DNA of 37,276 bases from an uncultured SAR116 cluster alpha proteobacterium (lineage in GTDB: Bacteria > Pseudomonadota > Alphaproteobacteria > Puniceispirillales > Marisalimonadaceae), in the NCBI GenBank assembly GCA_902619805.1, contig CACNGC010000014.1, positions 1 to 37,276 on the forward strand, in the 5' to 3' direction. This document shows positions 35,217-37,276 of this stretch, in pieces (position 1 is the first letter of the stretch; every line of letters begins with the position of its first letter). Under the pieces are notes generated by a model. It was not told the DNA's origin. It searched no databases and worked only from the letters and a program-made list of their open reading frames with translations. Both the position numbers and the translations under genes were made by a program.

Positions 35217-35621
35217 TCAGTTTTCGTGATTAAACTCTGAATCAATTGGAACTTTTATACTATTTAGAAGATGATTAGTTTTTCCAGCCAGTGACACAAT
35301 TGACAAAAATTCTGCGTATTGTTCATCTGTCATTCCTTTGGATCTAGCTGCAGCAGTATGAGAGTGTATACAATATTCACAACTATTTGCTATAGAAACG
35401 GCAGCATAGATAAGTTCCTTCGTCATTGGATCAAGGTGACTTGGCTTTGCCATTACTGATTTCACATCACGCCAAGTTGTCTCAAGTAGGGCAGGGTCAA
35501 ATGAAAGATAATACCACAAATTATTTATAAAATCACTTCCACGAGTTGCTCTAATGTCATCAAACACAGATTTGACACGGGGATTAGTTTCGGGGTTTTG
35601 AGGTGGTGATATGGTAGACAT
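35217..35621 (-). CDS. Carboxymuconolactone decarboxylase/AhpD-like protein
   Basis: 134 residues, all-helical CMD fold. The AhpD-type redox centre CEYCIHSH gives Cys81, Cys84 and His88, so an alkyl-hydroperoxidase-like thiol activity is more likely than the decarboxylase reaction. DPMTKELIYAAVSIANS immediately before is the family's conserved helix. It starts a two-gene minus-strand unit with the RidA-like gene and is divergent from the Gfo/Idh/MocA gene across 119 nt. Confidence 0.9.
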   Translation of the reverse strand: MSTISPPQNPETNPRVKSVFDDIRATRGSDFINNLWYYLSFDPALLETTWRDVKSVMAKPSHLDPMTKELIYAAVSIANSCEYCIHSHTAAARSKGMTDEQYAEFLSIVSLAGKTNHLLNSIKVPIDSEFNHEN

Positions 35622-35740
35622 TGTAAGCCCTTTCTTTTTTTCGTTTTAATTCAACTTTAAAATCTTAATAGACTCATATTTAATTAGTCTATATTTTTGT
35701 CTAAATAGTCTTATAAAATATTAAATTTACTAGGTTTAGC

Positions 35741-36700
35741 ATGACATTTAATGTTGCAATTATTGGCTTGGGCATAATGGGCACTCGTATGCTCAAGCAT
35801 ATGAGATTACATGAAGAATTTAATCCTAATTATTTATGGGATCCAAATCCAATTGCTTGTGAAAATGCATTTAAACAAGATAGTAAATCCCAAATTATGA
35901 AAAACGTTAATGATGTTATTAAGAAGGCTGATTTAGTTTATCTAGCATGTCCTCCTACTGTAAGGGAAATATATGCCATGAAAACGGTAGAGATGGGTAA
36001 AGCTTTATTCTTAGAAAAACCATTTGGCATAAACGTTAAAGATAGTAAGAAATTTGCTAAAAAACTTAAAAATTTTGAAGTTCCTATTGCAGTAAATTTT
36101 ACGCAAGCTGCGGGTGTTGCGCTAGCAGATTTATTAGAAAGTAAAAACAATGGTGAAATGGGAGAAATTGTTGGTGTTGACATAATAGTTACATATCCAT
36201 CGTGGCCTCGTAAATGGCAAAAAGAAGCAGATTGGCTTCGGTTCAAAAAAGAGGGTGGCATGACAAGAGAAGTTATATCTCATTTCATTTTTTTTACAGA
36301 GCGTGTATTAGGTCCTCTTAAATTAATCTGGGCGAATACAACTTATCCAAAAAATCCATTATTGTGTGAAACTGGTATTTTTGCAAAATTAGAAAACAAA
36401 GAAGGTATACCTGTTAATATATTTGCAAGTGTTGGAGGTATGCAACCAGATCGCCAGGAATTTACAGTTAAAGGATCCAAAGCAAGTAGAAAAGTGGCTG
36501 AATTTTATAAAGATTCAGTATCTACAGGCGATAATTTTTCTCCTCTCAGGGAAGAACCTGATGACCCTAGAGCAGTAAGTTTAAAGGCACAACTTGATGA
36601 TTTGGTTCTTAAATTAAATAATAAACCTAATAGTTTAGCTACAATTGATGAAGCTTTAAGAGTACAAATATTAGTAGAAGAAATATTGTCAAAAACATGA
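35741..36700 (+). CDS. Gfo/Idh/MocA-family NAD(P)-dependent oxidoreductase
   Basis: 319 residues. The N-terminal Rossmann domain has VAIIGLGIMGTRM (5-17) and the family hallmark EKPFG (92-96), whose Lys93 contacts cofactor and substrate. The C-terminal alpha/beta dimerisation domain carries GGMTREVISHFIFF with the conserved His near the active site. Members oxidise sugars, inositols or related polyols. Alone on the plus strand with a small ORF 32 nt behind. Substrate unknown. Confidence 0.92.
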   Translation: MTFNVAIIGLGIMGTRMLKHMRLHEEFNPNYLWDPNPIACENAFKQDSKSQIMKNVNDVIKKADLVYLACPPTVREIYAMKTVEMGKALFLEKPFGINVKDSKKFAKKLKNFEVPIAVNFTQAAGVALADLLESKNNGEMGEIVGVDIIVTYPSWPRKWQKEADWLRFKKEGGMTREVISHFIFFTERVLGPLKLIWANTTYPKNPLLCETGIFAKLENKEGIPVNIFASVGGMQPDRQEFTVKGSKASRKVAEFYKDSVSTGDNFSPLREEPDDPRAVSLKAQLDDLVLKLNNKPNSLATIDEALRVQILVEEILSKT

Positions 36701-36732
36701 TTAGTTATAATATATTAAAATAAGGTTGAATA

Positions 36733-36960
36733 ATGGAACATGAAATGAAGGAAAGTCTTCCTAAGTCATGGGATAAGACTAAACGCGTTTATGAGATTAG
36801 ATATCCCAGTGGTAAAAAGGAAATTTGGAAAAATATAACTGCACGTGAATGTTTAACAAAATATGAAAATATGGATCCATTTGGAAATGGATTAAAATTA
36901 AGAGAGATAGAGGGAAAAGAGCTTCAATTACTAAATGTAATGGAAACTAGGAAAAAATAG
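36733..36960 (+). CDS. Uncharacterised 75-residue protein
   Basis: No family recognised. The peptide is soluble, basic and lacks a signal. It contains a strand-like RVYEIRYPSGKKEIWKN, a helix ITARECLTKYENM and a second strand LKLREIEGKELQLLNVM, which looks like a small alpha/beta fold. AAGG lies 8 nt upstream of the ATG. It follows the oxidoreductase by 32 nt on the same strand and may be co-transcribed. Composition is protein-like rather than random, so I regard it as a real gene. Confidence 0.65.
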   Translation: MEHEMKESLPKSWDKTKRVYEIRYPSGKKEIWKNITARECLTKYENMDPFGNGLKLREIEGKELQLLNVMETRKK

Positions 36961-37132
36961 TTTCACTTAACAGAAAGATTATTTGATATATAAAATACCT
37001 TTCTCTCTAAATATAATCCCTAAGAATAAACAATCCCCAGCACAAAAAAACACACCAAATTAGAACTATTTTTTGTTTATGTGACATATGATAAAGTTAA
37101 ACTAATAATTCTTGTTAAACAATGAAGTTAAT

Positions 37133-37276
37133 ATGAAAAATTTTTTTTTGATCATTTTAATAATTTTTTCAAATCCTGTGATTGGAAAAGAAGGTGGTAT
37201 ATTTGATTGCTTATCTAAAGTAGGTTTGGGACTAGATTTTCTTGATAATATATACTCTTTTAAAGATCAAGGAATT
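37133..37276 (+). CDS. N-terminus of a secreted or exported protein, cut by window edge
   Basis: An open frame from the ATG at 37133 runs 48 codons to the right edge. It starts with a signal peptide (MKNFFLIILIIFSNPVIGK), with probable cleavage near residue 18-19, followed by EGGIFDCLSKVGLGLDFLDN. Too little is visible for a family call. No strong ribosome-binding site is seen (GAAG lies 9 nt upstream). Confidence 0.6.
   Translation, partial: MKNFFLIILIIFSNPVIGKEGGIFDCLSKVGLGLDFLDNIYSFKDQGI

Noticed and set aside
36961-37132. Possible small RNA or terminator in the gap before the right-edge gene
   Set aside because: No stable GC-containing hairpin with T-run or RNA motif could be picked out by eye.

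Overview
The window is AT-rich, densely packed DNA from a bacterium. Genes overlap by 1-8 nt, convergent genes abut with 0-2 nt between stop codons, and there is no tRNA, rRNA, insertion sequence or CRISPR array. The protein families (a DivK-like receiver, a multi-PAS hybrid kinase, RraA-like and PhyH-like enzymes, a TPP-riboswitch thiamine salvage operon) and the very low GC content fit a streamlined marine alphaproteobacterium of the SAR11/HIMB59/SAR116 type. That placement is inferred from gene style only; no marker gene is present.

Layout. (1) 1-3710, minus strand: a TPP riboswitch drives thiM-thiE-SDR-MFS transporter, a thiazole-salvage operon with two extra genes; the MFS gene runs off the left edge. 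(2) 3807-8490, plus: an adenylate cyclase fused to an alpha/beta hydrolase, an acyl-CoA dehydrogenase and an NDP-forming acyl-CoA synthetase. (3) 8581-16998, plus: a five-gene signalling operon made of a metallo-beta-lactamase-fold hydrolase, a small cyclic-nucleotide-binding protein, a 1955-residue soluble hybrid histidine kinase with 11 tandem PAS modules and two receivers, a single-domain receiver, and a receiver-adenylate cyclase. (4) 17001-22583: PhyH dioxygenase, RraA-like lyase and glucokinase (minus), diverging from a PQQ-type sugar dehydrogenase and a GST (plus), then a methyltransferase (minus). (5) 22743-23855: an acidic protein with ten 15-residue repeats. (6) 23864-27517, minus: secreted nuclease, NTF2-like protein, DMT permease, uracil-DNA glycosylase, second PhyH enzyme. 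(7) 27636-37276: a catabolic miscellany (enolase-superfamily enzyme, cupin, M20 amidohydrolase, aldehyde dehydrogenase, VOC protein, rhodanese, lipase-like hydrolase, RidA-like, AhpD-like, Gfo/Idh/MocA oxidoreductase) and a truncated secreted protein at the right edge.

The most interesting part is region 3. A phosphorelay with an unusually long PAS sensor array is linked, in overlapping genes, to a cyclase that would make a cyclic nucleotide, a stand-alone domain that would bind it, and a hydrolase that might act on it or be controlled by it. The receiver-cyclase keeps its metal and adenine-specificity residues but has Asn where the transition-state Arg should be. A second, complete class III cyclase lies 5 kb upstream. 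Together these suggest a self-contained cyclic-nucleotide circuit.
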